Source: Proteles cristata cristata (lineage: Eukaryota; Chordata; Mammalia; Carnivora; Hyaenidae). Taken from it: a stretch of 64,000 nt of DNA. Both the position numbers and the translations under genes were made by a program. The DNA is taken from the NCBI GenBank assembly GCA_017311185.1, contig JAESUZ010001069.1, forward strand, positions 752,501-816,500. Reading direction: 5' to 3'. Positions within the stretch are counted from its first letter, which is position 1, and each line of letters begins with the position of its first letter. The notes under the pieces are model-generated. The model was not told where the DNA came from, ran no database searches, and saw nothing but the letters and a program-made list of their open reading frames with translations. Positions 1 through 12,329 of the stretch are shown in pieces.

Positions 1-1529
1 TTTTTTTTTAATAGCTCGAGAAAAATGGATATTAACTCCTATTTAAGAGTCTGGTAGAATTCCCCAGGGAATCCTTGTGGCCCAGGGCACTTGTTGGTTG
101 GGAGATTTTTGATCACTGATTCAATTTCTTCACTAGTTATGAGTCTGTTCAGGTTTTCTATCTCTTCCCATTTGAATTTTGGTAGTGTGTGTGGATGTGT
201 AGGAATTTGTCCATTTATTCTAGGTAGTCCAGTTTGTTGCCATATAATTTTTCATAGTATTCCCTGATAACTGCTTGTATTTCTGAGGGATTGATTGTAA
301 TAAATCCATTTTCATTCGTGATTTTGTCGATTTGGGTGCTCTCTCTTTTCTTTTTGAGAAGCCAGGCTAGAGGTTTATCAATTTTGTTTATTTTTCAAGA
401 AAACTAACTCTTGGTTTCATTGATCTGTTCAACTGGTTTTTTGGAGTCTATATTGTTTATTTCTACCCTGATCTTTATTATTTCTCTTCGTCTGCTGGGT
501 TTGGGGTGCTCTTGCTGCTCTGCTTCTAGTTCCTTTAGGTATGCTGTTAGATTTTGTATCTGTGCTTTTTCTAGTTTCTTTAAATAGGCCTGGAGTGCAA
601 AGTACTTTCCTCTTAGGACTCTTTGCCACATCCCAAAGAGTTTGGATTGTTGTATCTTCATTTTCATTTGTTTCCACATATTTTTCAATTTCCTCTCTAA
701 ATGCATGATTGGCCCATTCATCCTTTAATGGGGTGTTCTTTAACCTACATGTTTTTGGAGGTGTTCCAGACTTTTTTCCCATGGTTGATTTCACGTTTCA
801 TAGCATTGTGATCTGAAATTGTGCATGGTATGATCTCAATTCTTCTATATTTATTGAGGGCTGCTTTATGACCCAGTATGTGATCTATTGGAGAATGTGC
901 CATCTGCACTCGAGAAGATCGTGAATTCCATAGCCTCAGGATGTAGAGTTCTAAATATATCTGTCAAATCCATCAGGTCCAATGTGTCATTCAGGTCCAT
1001 TGTTTCTTTAGTAATTTTGTGTCTAGTTGATATATCCATTGCTGTAAGTGGAGTATTAAAGTCTCCTGTTAATTAGCACATTCTCATCAATAAGATTGGT
1101 TTTGTGTGTGATTAATTGTTTTATGTATTTGGGTGCTTCCGAATTTGGTGTGTAGACGTTTATAATTGTTAGCTCTTCCTGATGGATAGACCCTGTAATT
1201 ATTATATAATGCCCTTCTTTATCTCTTGTTACTGCCTTAACTTTAAAGTCCAGTTTGTCTGACGTACGTATGGCTACTCCAGCTTTCTTTTGACTTCCAG
1301 TATCATGAAAGATATTTCTCCATCCCCTTACTTTCAATAGGATGGTGTCCTCGGGTCTAAAATGAGTCTCTTGTAAACAGCAAATAGATGAATCTTGGGT
1401 TTTGGGGGTGTTTTTTTTAATCCAGTCTGATACCCTATGCCTTTTGATTGGAGCATTTTGACCATTTGTATTCAGTGTTATTATTGAGAAATATGGGTTT
1501 AGAATCATTGTCTTCTCTGTAGGATTCAT
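1..1529 (-). pseudogene. L1 ORF2 remnant: endonuclease and start of the RT region, broken
   Basis: ORF2 of L1 encodes an apurinic-like endonuclease followed by reverse transcriptase. The N-terminal part is readable from a Met at 1529 down to 1056 and holds the endonuclease signatures CCLQETH and TIINVYTPN. The frame is lost at about 1060-1080, just where the GDFN active-site segment is expected. Further pieces of the region between endonuclease and RT are readable at 794-404 in two different frames, so there is at least one more frameshift. The element cannot make a full ORF2 protein. Confidence 0.85.
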
Positions 1530-1576
1530 GCTTGCGGTGGTGTGTCGGATATCTTGTGTTCCTCACAACATTTCCC

Positions 1577-2454
1577 TCATAGAGTCCTCCTTAGGATGTC
1601 TTGTAGGGCTGGTTTAGTGGTGATGAATTCCTTCCATTTTTGTTTGTTTGGGAAAACCTTTATCTCTCCTTCTATTCTGAATGACAGGCTTGCTGGATAG
1701 AGGATTCTTGGCTGCATATTTTTTCTGTTCATCACATTGAAGATTTCCTGCCATTCCTTTCTGGCCTGCCAACTTTCAGTGGATAGGTCTGTAACCATCC
1801 TGATAGGTTTCCCTTTGTATCTTAGGGCCCTTTTCTCCCTAGCTGCTTTCAGAATTCTCTCTTTGTCCTTATATTTTGCCAATTTCACTATGATATGTCG
1901 TGCAGAGATCGATTCATGTTCCATCTGACGGGAGGTCTCTGTGCTTCTTGTTTTCAATGTTTGTTTCCTTCCCCAGATTGGGGAAGTGCTGTGTTATAAT
2001 TTGTTCAAGTACCCCTTCAGCTCCTTTCTCTCTCTTCTTCTTCCTCTAGAATTCCTATTTTATGGATATTGTTCTGTTTGATCGCATCACTCAATTCTAG
2101 AATTCTCCTTTCATGCTCTTGTATCCATTTATCTCTCTTTTTCTCGGCTTCCCCTTTTTCTATAATTGTGTCTCCTAATTCACCTGTCCTCCTCTCTGCC
2201 TCTTCAATCCATGCAGTGGCCGCCTCCATTTTATTATAGCATTTTTTAAACTCATCACAACTATTTTTAAGGCCCATAGTCTTTGTAGCAATAGCTTCTC
2301 TGATGTCTTCCCTGCCTTTTTCAAGCCCAGCGATTAATTTTATGACTGCTGTTCTAAATTCTTGTTCAGTTATGTTGCTTATATTTGTTCTGACCAGTTC
2401 TTTAGCTGTCACTTCTTCCTGGAATTTCCTTATAGGAGAGTTCTTCTGTTTCAT
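1577..2454 (-). pseudogene. L1 ORF1 remnant, frameshifted
   Basis: ORF1 of L1 encodes an RNA-binding trimeric chaperone. The coiled-coil half is readable at 2454-2017 (starts MKQKNSPIRKFQEE; charged heptad-like stretch). The C-terminal RNA-binding half is readable in another frame at 1957-1577 (ARHIIVKLAKYKDKERIL, then a CTD like that of the intact copy at 26145). The frame is lost between 2017 and 1957, so the gene is broken. Compared with the 297-residue intact copy, both halves are present. Confidence 0.85.
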
Positions 2455-4122
2455 CAGTTTGGCTAGCTTTCTGTCTCTTGTAAATTTTAAAAGCTTGTTA
2501 TGCGTTCTGCACGTGCAAGTACTGCTTTATGATGGAGGCTCGTAGACTATACAGGGCCTGCCTGTTGAGGAAGTGTTCCTTGAATGGTGTCTCTTGGTCT
2601 CTCTTGTTGGGACTTTGATTATTTCCCTACTCACAGTGATATTTGGGACTCTCCACCATGTGTACTTTGGCTTGTTTATTGAGGTAGTCCTGGAGGGAAA
2701 ACAGACAGAGAAACAAACAGGGAACAAAAGCATGTGCATACACAAACAAATCAAACAAACAAGCAAACCAAAAGGAAAAAAACCAAAAACAACAAATGAC
2801 AAAGGACCGTCTAAAAGCATAAAATCAGAACTCTCAGCTCTCAAATAAAGAGCAGGGTTGAGGCAGTGCTGATGGAAGAGCATATGTAAAGAGAGAAATG
2901 ACTGGGGTGGGGAGAAAGAGAAATTGAACATTGGCCAGGCAGAGAGACTACAAGGCTTAATTCAGAGAGAGAAAAAGGAGAATACAGCAGGAGGTGAGGA
3001 GAAAAAAATAACAACAAACGAAGATAATGTTACCCAGACAAACTGTATAGTCTGATTATTTCAGAGAGAGAGAAAGGAAGATAATGATCGAGGTGTAGAA
3101 CATGCATCATGAGAATGGACTAAATATCCCTGTTTAAACAAACCTATAACCAAACTACCCAGTACAAAGAAGGGGAGAGATAAGAATGAGATAAGGAGGA
3201 ATATATCATCTAGACTTAATTACGGCAATGTGTAAATGCTGGTCTTGGGGTAGGGAGCTGTTTGTTTCTGTATCATCTATCCGGGCTCCGGGGAAACAAA
3301 CGAACGAACGAACGAACGAACGAACGAACACAGCAGCTACCCAACTAAGATGGGCAGGGTTTGGTGTAGGCACGTTTGTCTCCACTGTGCTTTCCGTGGG
3401 CAATCCCTGAGGCCCTGACTTGGTGGTTGTGGGGTGACAACTGGTGACCCCCCCCCCCCAGTCCTTTCTCAAACCAGGGGTTGCAAATCACTCTTTTGGG
3501 TCCAGTCTCACTGTGTTGCAGGTGCAGCCAAGGTGGGCCGTGTTCTATGTCCCGCACCCAGCTTTGTTTCCGGATCTTACTCCGTGCACATTAATGATAC
3601 CACTCGAAATGTAAGCCTGCAAGCTGAGGCACTCGTAGCAGGAGATCGTGTAGGGGACCAGTTCCTCCTGATGCCGACTGTGTCCCTTGCACACCATCTA
3701 TCCCAGAGGGAATTTCTGGGACTGGGACACCCAGTCCAAAGAAATCTTCGCAGTTAGAGATAGGATCTCTCTCTCTCTCTGAAAGCCCTGTGGTTAGAGA
3801 TAGGACGATAGGATCCCTCTCCCTCCCGGGTGGAGGTTTTTCTCTTCTGCAGGGACAGTTCTACGATTCCCCAGCCGCTCTTTCTCTTCCCTTTGTCTCT
3901 CCACGGAGGGGCTCCCTCCCTGCATGCCTCTGTGTCCCGACCCATTTTTATCTTCCCCAGTTTGTAATCACGCACTTATGAGGCTGTCTTCTTAGTGGAC
4001 TTCGTCTCTTTTCCTCCCAGCCTCTCGTGGTTCAGAGTCCTTTGGCTTCAGCCCTTCTTTATTTGAGAGATGCGGGCAGGAAATAGGGAACTTCCTATTT
4101 CTGCACCATCTTGCCTCCTCCA
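2455..4122 (-). promoter_or_regulatory. 5' UTR / promoter region of L1 element A
   Basis: About 1.7 kb between the ORF1 start and the element's 5' end. The extreme 5' end holds CAAGATGG in reverse at 4103-4116, similar to the YY1-site position known at the start of human L1. It contains a (GAAC)n run at 3298-3329 and a short poly-C run near 3450. Assignment as promoter rests on L1 biology, not on direct evidence. Confidence 0.65.
3298..3329. repeat. (GAAC)n microsatellite
   Basis: About eight perfect GAAC/CGAA units within the 5' UTR of L1 element A. Confidence 0.9.
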
Positions 4123-4142
4123 TCTGTATCCCTTTGAATCAC

Positions 4143-7100
4143 TTTTTTTTTTTTTTAATCCTTTGGGTAAATACCTAGTAGTGCAATTGCCAGGGCATAG
4201 GGTATTTCTATTTTTAACATTTTGAGGCTCTTCCATATGTTCTCCAGAGTGGCTTCACCAGTCTGCATTCCCGTCAGGAATACAAAAATATTGCCCTTTC
4301 TCCACATCCTTGCCAAAACCTGTTGTTTCTTGTGTTGTTGATTTTAGCCACTGTGACAGATGTGAAGTGATACTGTAATTTGGATTTGTATTTCCCTGAT
4401 GACGAGTGATGTTGGGCATCTTTTCATGTGTCTGTTGGTCATCTACGTGCCTTCTTTTGAAACATGTCAATTCATGTCTTCTGCCCATTTTCTAATTTGG
4501 TTATTCAATATTGGGTGTTGAGTTAAATAAACTCTTTATAGATTTTGGATATTAATCCTTTATCAGGTATGTCATTTGTAAATATCTTCTCCCATTCTGT
4601 AGTCTGAGTGTTTTCTTCATTGTGTAGAAGAAGCTTTTTATTTTATGTAGTCCTTATAGTTTATTTGATATTTTGTTCCCTTTGTCTCAGGAGATATACA
4701 TAGAAAGAACTCATTACTGATGATGTCACAAAGATTACTGCCTATGGTTCTCCTCTAGAACTTTTATTGTTTCAGGTCTCACATTTAGGTCTTTAATCCA
4801 TTTGAAATTGCTTTTTGTATGTGGTGTAGGAAAGTGGTCCAGTTCTTTCTTTTGCATGTTGCTGTCCAGTTTCCCCAACACCATTTGTTGAAGAGACTAT
4901 GCTTTTCCCGTTGGATATTCTTTCGTGCTTAGATCAAGATTAGTTGACCACATAGCTGTGGGCTCACTTCTGGGGTTTCTATTGTGTTGTGTTGATTTAT
5001 GTGTTATTTTGTGGCAGTACCATACTATTTTGGTTACTACGGATTTGTGATATAACTTAAAGCCTAGAATTGTGATGCTTCCAGCTTTGCTTTTATTTTT
5101 CAATGTTGCTTTGGCTATTTTCAGTACCATATTAATTTTAGGATTGTTTGTTCTACCTCTGTGAAAAATGCTGGTGGTATTTTTATAAGGATTGCATTAA
5201 ATGTGTGGATTGCTTTGGGCATTATAGACATTTTAACAGCATTCGTTCTTTCAATACAGGAGTATAAAATATCTTTCCATTTCTTTGTGTCCACTTCAAT
5301 TTCTTTCAACAGTATTTTATAGTTTTCAGAGTGCATATCTTTCACCTCTTTGGTTAGGTTTATTCCTAACTGTCTTCTGGATTTTGGTGCAACTGTAAAA
5401 TGGGATTGATTCCTTGATTTCTCTTTCTGCTTTGTCAGTATTGGTGTAAAGGAATGCAACAGATTTATGTACACTGACTTTGCACTCTGTAACTTTAGTA
5501 AATTCGTGTATCAGTTCTAGCAATTTTTTGGTGGAATCTTTCAGGTTTTCTATTTAGAGTGTCATATCATCTGCAAATAGTGAAAAGTTTGGCTTCTGCC
5601 TTGCTTGTTTGGATGCCTTTCAGTCCTTTATGTTGTCTTATTACTGTGATTAGAACGTTCAGTACTATGTTGAATAAAAGTGGTGAGAGTGGACATCCTT
5701 GTCTTGTTCCTGATGGTAGAGGAAAATTCTCAGTTTTTATCAATCAAGGATGAAATTAGCTGTCGATTGTTTACATATGAACTTTATTATGTTGAGGGAT
5801 GTTCCTCCTAAACCTACTTTATTGAGGGTTTTTATCATGCATGGATGTTGTACTTTGTCAAATGCTTTTTTAGCATCTACTGAAATGATTGCATGGTTTT
5901 TATCCTTTCTTTTATTAATTATTTTACTGATTGATTTGAGAATATTAAACCATCCTGGCAACCCAAGAATAAATCCCAGTTGATCATGATGAATGGTTTT
6001 TAGAAACATATTTTTGGATTTGGTTTGCTAGTATTTTATTGAGAATCTTTGCATCTATGTTCATCAGGGGTACTAACCTGGAGTTCTCTTTTTTAGGGAG
6101 GTCTTTATCTGGTTTTGGTATCAGGGTAATGCTGGCCTCATAGAATGAATCTAGGACTTTTTCTTCATTTACTATTGTTTGGAATAGTTTCAGAAGAACA
6201 GGTATTAACTCTTCCTTAAGCGTTTGGTAGAATTCCCCTGTAAAGCCATCTAGTTCTGGGCTTTGGTTTGTTTGGAGATATTTGTTTACCATTTCCGTTT
6301 CTTTCCTGTTATCAGTCTGTTCAGGTCTTCTTCTTCCTGTTTCAGTTTGGGTAGTTTATATGTTTCTAGGAATTTATGTCTTCTAAGTAGTCCTATTTGT
6401 TGTCATATAGTTTTTCATAATATGCTCTTATAACTGCCTGTATTTCTGTGATGTTGTTATTTCCCCTCTCTCATTTGTGATTTGTTTATTTGGGTCCTTT
6501 CTCTTTTCTTGTTAATAAGACTAGCTAGACATTTGTCAATTTTTTTTTTTACTTTTTCTCAAAGAACCAGCTCCTGGTTTCATTGATCTGTTCTATTGTT
6601 TGTTTGGTTTCTGTATCATTTATTTCTAATTTTTATTATTTATTACCTTCTGCTGGAAGGATTTCCTCCTGTTCTTTGTCTAGCTCCATTAAGTGTAAGG
6701 TTAGGTTGTTTAGTTGGGATTTTACTTGCATCTTGAGATACTTCCTTCGTAGACTGCTTTTGCTGTTTCCCAAAAGTTTTGGACTGTTGCGTTTTCATTT
6801 TCATTTCTTTCCATGTAACTTTTAATATCTTCTTCAATTTCCTGGTTACCCATTCATTGTAGCATGTCGTTTCATGTTGTGTGATCTTTCCAGATTTTTT
6901 TCTTGTAGTTGACTTCTAGCTTCAAGTGTTGTAGTCAGATATGCATGGTATGACTTTACATTTGTTGTATTTCTTGAGGTCTGTTTTATCACCCAGTATG
7001 TGATCTATTGTGTATAATGTCCTATTTTCACTTGAAAAAAAAAAGTGTATTCTGCTGTTTAAGGATGGAATGCTCTGAATATATCTGTTAAGCCCACCCC

Positions 7101-7590
7101 GTCTAGTGTGGCATTCAAAATAGCCATTATTTCCTTATTGATTTCCTGTTTAGATGATCTGTCTACTGACGTAAGTGATATGTTAAAGTCCCCTACTATT
7201 ATGGCATTATTATGGGATAATTCTTTTATGATTGTTATTATTTTATGTATTTGGCCGCTTTCATGTTGGAAGCATATACATTTACAAACGTTATATGTTC
7301 CTGTTGGATTGTCCCCTTATTATAATATAGTGCCCTTCTCTGTCTCTTACTATGGATTTTGTTATAAAGTTTAGTTTGTCCAGTATTAAGTATTGCTGCT
7401 CCAGCTTTCTTCTGATATCCATTTACAAATTAAATGTTTCTGCATCTCTTCACCTCCAATCTGCAAGTGACTTTAGGTATAAATAAGTTTCTTTTAGACA
7501 GCATATTGATGGTTCTTGCTTTTTTACCATTGTGACACCCTATGTCTTTTGACTGAAGCAGTTAGTCCATATACAGAGTAATTATCAATA
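4143..7590 (-). pseudogene. L1 ORF2 remnant of element B
   Basis: Degraded reverse transcriptase-endonuclease gene. RT pieces include [13 protein letters not shown] and [13 protein letters not shown] at 6009-5740 and [23 protein letters not shown] at 6292-5984. The region corresponding to the FADD motif lies near 5560-5580. Many stops and frameshifts separate the pieces. The endonuclease end lies at about 7590 and is not readable as one frame. Confidence 0.8.
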
Positions 7591-7959
7591 GATACATATT
7601 TATTTCCATTTTATTACTTCTCTGGTGGTGGTGTCTAGAGATTTTCTCTGATCCTATCTGTCTTTCATGTTTTGCTGATTTTATTTAGTGATGTATTTGG
7701 ATTTCTTTCTCTATTGTTTGTAAGTTTCTTTTTGTCTTTGGATGTATAGTTCCCATTAGGTCTGTATAAAACCACCTCTGCAAATTAACAGTCTATATTA
7801 AGTGGATAGTCATTGAAGTCCATTATTTTATCCTCTCCCCTTCCATGGCGTCATATTTTAAGTATACATTATTACATTTTATATCCCTTTTTCTGTGTGA
7901 GTTCCTTGACTGATATTTACAGAAATATTCATTTTTACTGCTTTTGTGTTTCCTGACTT

Positions 7960-9290
7960 TACATTGAATTTTGGCCTCTCTTTTTGACTCAAAGAGTCTC
8001 TTTTAATGTTTCTTACAGAGCTGATTTGTGGTCATGAACACTTTTAGTTTTTGTTTCATTCTCAATGATAGCCTTCCTAGATGCAATATTCTAGCTGCAG
8101 ATTTTTCCTATCCAGCACTTGGAATATATCATGCCACTTCCTTCTGGCTTGTTACATTTCTGTTGAGAAATCTCCAGCTAGCTTTATTGGCCTGCACTTC
8201 TAAGTCAATGATTTCTTTTGTGTTGCTGCTTTTAAGATATATATTTTGTACTCTTTTTTGAAAATTAAATATAATGTCTTGGTGTTGCTCTGCGTTTGTT
8301 GATTTTGATGGGAGTCTCTGTTCCTTCTGGATCGGGAAGTCTGTTTCCTTTCCCGGAGTAGAAAAATTTTCATCTTTTACTTTTTCAAATAAATTTTCCG
8401 ACCTTTTTCCTCTTCTTCTGCTGGTACTCCTATAACACTAAGACTATTATATTTGATGTAGTCACTGAGTTCCCTAGATTTCTTCTTGTTTGGCATAATT
8501 TTTCTTTCTCTTCTTTTTCACCTCCCTTGCTTTCTATTGCTTTGTGTTCTAGGCCACTAATTCATTTCTCTGTTTCTTTCAGCCTGCTGTTGATTGCATC
8601 AAGCATGTTTCTAATCTTGTTTATTGTCTCTTCATCTCTGATTATTTCTTTTTTTTTGTTTTTTTTTTACAAATAGTTTATTGTCAAATTAGTTTCCACA
8701 TAACACTCAGTGCTCATCCCCACAAGTGTCCTCCTCCATGCCCATCCTCCCTCCCCCCACATCCATCAGTCCTCAGTTTTTGTCAGCATTCAAGAGTCTC
8801 TCCTGGTTTGCCTCTTTACCTTTCCCCCACCATTTCCCCCCTTCTTCTCCCCCTTGTTCCTCCGTCAAGTTCCTCCTAATCCTCCTATACGTGCAAAGGA
8901 ATTTATCCAAGGGATACAGAAATGCTGAGGCATAGGAGCACATGTACCCCAATGTTCATAGCAGCACTCTCCACAATAGCTAAAACATGGAAAGAGCCTA
9001 AGTGTCCATCAACAGATGAATGGATCAAGAAGATGTGGTTTATCTATACCATGGAATACTACATGGCAATGAGAAACAATGAAATCTGGCCATGTGTAGC
9101 AACGTGGATGGACCTTGAGGGTGTTATGCTGAGGGAAATAAGTCAGGCAGAGAAGGACAAATATCATATGATTATTTCTTTTTTAATTCTTTATCTCTGT
9201 AGTAAGGGTCTCACTGATGTCTTCCATTTTTTTCAAGTCCAGTGAGTATCCTTATGATCAATTGCTTTAAATTCTCCATCAGGTATGTTA
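7960..9290 (-). pseudogene. L1 ORF1 remnant of element B, split by a later L1
   Basis: Nucleotide resemblance to ORF1: the C-terminal region lies at 7960-8340 and the N-terminal coiled-coil region at 8400-8640 and 9185-9290, with a 545-bp L1 insertion and duplication between. There is no long reading frame. Boundaries are approximate. Confidence 0.65.
8655..9169. mobile_element. Short L1 insertion with inverted 5' segment (twin priming)
   Basis: Positions 8655-8894 are the L1 3' end in minus orientation: poly-T, then the 3' UTR. Positions 8895-9169 are the adjacent upstream part of ORF2 in plus orientation (…CCATGGAATACTACATGGC…). In the full L1 at 24028 these two parts are contiguous (about 30622-30897 and 30898-31130). 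The insertion is flanked by the direct repeat GATTATTTCTTTTTT at 8640-8654 and 9170-9184. This is the classic outcome of twin priming. Confidence 0.92.
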
Positions 9291-9299
9291 CTTATATCT

Positions 9300-10535
9300 G
9301 TTTAGTGTAGATCTCTGGCCATGACCTTTTCTTTTCTTTCTTTGGAATAGATTCCTGTGTCATCTCATATGCCTAAATATCTGGCTGCTTCTGTGTATTA
9401 GAGACTCCAGATGTCTTCTTTTGTTCCTCAAAGTAACGGCCTTATGAAGAAGAGGTCATGGAGTGCCCAGGGCCCGGTGGTTCAGGGGGTGCCTTCTGTG
9501 TGTGCTCCATGCACTGTGCTGTTCTGTTCTAGCTTCTCTATCCTTCAGGCCAGCCCTCTGAAGAGGCTCTCCTAGCGTGATGTTGACAGTGTATCATCCC
9601 TAGTCTGAAAGTGGTGAATTTTAACGAGGTGTGCTCTGGTCTACTTATGAAATGAGACCTGTCAGTACCTCTTAGGAACAGGGCCCTTCAGAACTCTCTT
9701 GTCAGGCGATGGACTGTGGGAAGGGGCCTGTGCTGGCCTTCTAGGGGAGGGAACCCCCACACCGGGACTGAGGCAAGCATGACTAGGTAGTGGGGTTATA
9801 CCAGAGCACATGGGGGTGTGACTTGGTGTATGCAAGTTAGGCAGCCATTGTCCTCCTACTGTGTGCTGCTTCATGCAGGTGGCTCTGTGTTTATGCTGAG
9901 GGAAAGGAGAGGAGAATGGTGCAGGCCAGCTCCTTTCTCAAAGACAGGTGTCTCCATAAACACTGCCTCTCAGATACAAGCTCCAAGAAAAGCAAATATT
10001 CTCCTCACCATGTGTCCAGGTACTATTCATCTCGCTGTCTCCAGGCTATCTGCTAATGGTTTGTTTTTATGCTTTCTCTCCAGAAGTAGGGCAGTGCCTT
10101 CCAGGATCTATCTCATCCGAACCCAGTGACCCTTAAAACTCCAGGCTTTAAGCCCCGCTTGTTGCAAGAACTCAGGAAATTCAGCACTTTCTGTTTTCCA
10201 AGTCAATGGCTATAGAAAAATGTTCCTCTTGTGCCTCCACCCTCTGCTCCACATGCACACCACATGTGCTCGTCTCTCTCTCTCTCTCTGACCCTCATCT
10301 GCACCTGAGGCTCCCTCACCTCCTAAGCTTCCATAATTTATTTCTGCCCTAAACTTCATCTCCATACTGCCTACCTTGTTTGATGGGGCCTCTTCTCTCC
10401 CTTTAGTTGTGGAGGTTGTTCCATGAGCCTTCATGTTGATTTCTGTGGTATTTACGATGATTTGACAGCTATCTAGTTCTATTCATGGGTCAAGATGAGC
10501 CTAGGGTCCTCCTACTCCATTCCCATCTTCCCAAT
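9300..10535 (-). promoter_or_regulatory. 5' UTR of L1 element B
   Basis: Sequence between the ORF1 remnant and the element's 5' end. It resembles the 5' UTR of element E at 17480-19095, sharing segments such as TTCTCTCCAG(G)AGTAGGGCAGTGCC. No working promoter can be inferred. Confidence 0.6.
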
Positions 10536-10660
10536 CAATGAACATTTTATATGTCTTCACTTATTCTTCAATTTCTCTTTGCAATTTTTTTTATAATAGA
10601 AGAGAGAGTTCATAAGCAGACTAACACTTACATAATTGGTTTTTTAAATAGTTGGCCACT
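10536..10660. other. Short spacer, nothing recognised
   Basis: AT-rich sequence between the 5' end of L1 element B and a plus-strand L1 piece. No gene or clear repeat boundary seen. Confidence 0.4.
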
Positions 10661-11007
10661 GAATTAATATGGAAAAGATGTTTTCAAGAAATGGTGCAGG
10701 ACAAGAAAAAAAAAGAAATGTTGCAGGACAACTACATATCTGTATAGTGGGAGGAAATGAACCTTCATCCTTGTTTCCCACAATAAACAAATGTTTACGG
10801 AAAATGGATCACAGAAGTAAATATAAGAGCTAAAACAATGAACCTTTAGGAAGGAAACAGGAAAAAAATCTTGATAATATTGGGTTAGGCAAGAGTTTCT
10901 AAAACAGCAAACACAAAACAAAATACAAGAAAAATGGATAAAAGGGCATTCTCTGAGGTTAAAATAGTTTGCCCTTTAAAAGACATAGTTAACAAAAGAA
11001 AATATCA

Positions 11008-11211
11008 GGCGCATCTTGTTAGTTCAGTCAGTTAAGCATCCAACTCTTGTTATCAGCTCAGGTCCTGATCTCTCAGTGGTAAGATCAAGCCCCATATCGG
11101 GCTCTGTGCTGAATGTAGAGCCAACTTGGGATTCTCTCTTTCCCTCTCTCTGCCCTCCCTACTCTTTCTTTCTCTCTCTCTCAAAATAAATAAATAAACA
11201 TTTAGAAAAGA
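11008..11211 (+). mobile_element. CAN-SINE, plus strand
   Basis: tRNA-derived head (GGCGCATCTTGTTAGTTCAG), CT-rich body, AATAAATAAATAAAC tail. Flanked by AGAAAATATCA at 10997-11007 and 11212-11222. Confidence 0.93.
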
Positions 11212-11560
11212 AGAAAATATCAAGCCACAGAATGGGAGAAAACTTTGCAAGACTTGTATCCAGAATATATAAAGAACACTTAAGTGTCAAAAAGAAAAAA
11301 AAAAAAGACAAAACAGGAAGAAGATTTGAGGAGACATTTCACAAAAGAAGATATCAAGTGATCGATAAGCACATAAAAATGTTCAAAATCATTCATGACT
11401 AGAGAAATGCAAAATTAAAGCCACAATGAGGTATCACTGCACTCACTCAAATGACTGACAATACCAGTGTTGACAAAACATGGCCAACTGGAATTCACAA
11501 ACACTGCTGGTAAGAATGCAACCTTAAAGTGATGTAGTCACTTTAGAAAATGTAGCTAAC

Positions 11561-11777
11561 CAAGGGCACCTGGGTGGCTCAGTCATTAGTGTCCAATTTT
11601 GGCTCAGGTCATGATCTCACAGTTTGAGTTCAAGCCCCACATCAGGCTCTGTGCTGACAGTTCAGAACTGGAGCCTGCTTCAGATTCTGTGTCTCCTTCT
11701 CTTTCTGTCCCTCTACTGCTTGTGCTCTGTTTCTCTCTTTCAAATGTAAATAAACACTTAGAACTATTTTTTTAAAT
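11561..11777 (+). mobile_element. CAN-SINE, plus strand
   Basis: Head GGGCACCTGGGTGGCTCAGT, CT-rich body, A-rich tail. Flanked by the perfect direct repeat AAAATGTAGCTAAC at 11547-11560 and 11778-11791. Confidence 0.95.
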
Positions 11778-11932
11778 AAAATGTAGCTAACTGGAACAGA
11801 ATTTGTTTTCCAATTTTCCCTGAAAGACTCCAGACTCATTTTTACATGGTAACTATACATTAAAAGACAAGTGCCCATCTCATAAACTAGTTTGAAGAAG
11901 GGAAAAAAGAGAGAACAACCGATTTCCTTTGT

Positions 11933-12182
11933 TTGTTTTTTGTTGTTGTTGTTTTCTTTCTTTTTTAAATATTTTTATTTATTTCGAGGAGAGAGAGAAA
12001 GAGACAACGTGAGCAGGGGAGGGTCAGAGAGAGATGGAGACACAGACTCTGAAACAGGCTCCAGGCTCTGAGCTGGCAGTCAGCACAGAGCCTCACGCTG
12101 GGCCTGAACCCATGAACTGCGATATCATGACCTTAGCGAAAGTGGGGCGCTTAACCGACTAAGCCACACAGGCGCCCCAACA
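11933..12182 (-). mobile_element. CAN-SINE, minus strand
   Basis: Starts with a T-rich tail and GA-rich body and ends with CACACAGGCGCCCC, the reverse of the SINE head. Flanked by GATTTCCTTTGT at 11921-11932 and 12183-12194. Confidence 0.95.
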
Positions 12183-12218
12183 GATTTCCTTTGTAAGAGT
12201 ATTTCATCAAGCCACCAA

Positions 12219-12325
12219 AATTGGACAAGGACCCTGCAAGGAAAGAAACGTATAACCCAAACTTACTCATGAAGATGCAAAAATTCTTTACGATAGTGTT
12301 TGCAAATCAAATCCAACTATGCCTA
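12219..12325 (+). mobile_element. Old L1 ORF2 scrap, plus strand
   Basis: About 100 bp resembling the ORF2 stretch around GATGCAAAAATTC / CAAATCAAATCCAAC. Heavily diverged. Confidence 0.5.
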
Positions 12326-12329
12326 AAAA

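Larger units (their letters stand above)
1..4122 (-). mobile_element. LINE-1 element A, minus strand, 3' part outside the window
   Basis: Read on the minus strand it holds, in order, a 5' UTR (about 4122 to 2455), ORF1 (2454 to 1577) and the first part of ORF2 (1529 to the window edge). The 5' end reads GGAGGCAAGATGG in reverse at about 4105-4122, matching the start of the complete L1 at 24028. It sits directly against ORF2 sequence of another minus-strand L1 that continues from 4123, so it probably inserted into that older element. Its 3' end and left target-site duplication lie left of the window. Both ORFs are broken. Confidence 0.9.
4123..10535 (-). mobile_element. LINE-1 element B, minus strand, older, nearly full length
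   Basis: It begins inside the ORF2 C-terminus (GTAAATACCTAGTAGTGCAA in reverse at about 4168), runs back through RT, endonuclease, ORF1 and a 5' UTR, and ends near CCCATCTTCCC at about 10535. Readable ORF2 pieces are at 6292-5984, 6009-5740 and 5474-5121. ORF1 and ORF2 are heavily degraded, so it is older than element A, which interrupts it on the left. A small twin-primed L1 is inserted at 8655-9169. A short poly-T stretch at 4143-4156 lies between near-repeats of ATCCCTTTG and may be a tiny extra insertion. Confidence 0.85.
10660..11800 (+). mobile_element. Old L1 ORF2 3' fragment, plus strand, carrying two SINEs
   Basis: Nucleotide resemblance to the 3' part of L1 ORF2 (for example ACAAAAGAAGATATCAAGTG, and GGTAAGAATGCAACCTTAAAGTG). 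No frame remains open. Two CAN-SINEs with their own target-site duplications interrupt it at 11008-11211 and 11561-11777. A further related scrap is at about 12219-12325. Confidence 0.75.

Noticed and set aside
3298..3329. Short direct-repeat array, considered as CRISPR-like
   Set aside because: Simple GAAC microsatellite without spacers; the DNA is mammalian.
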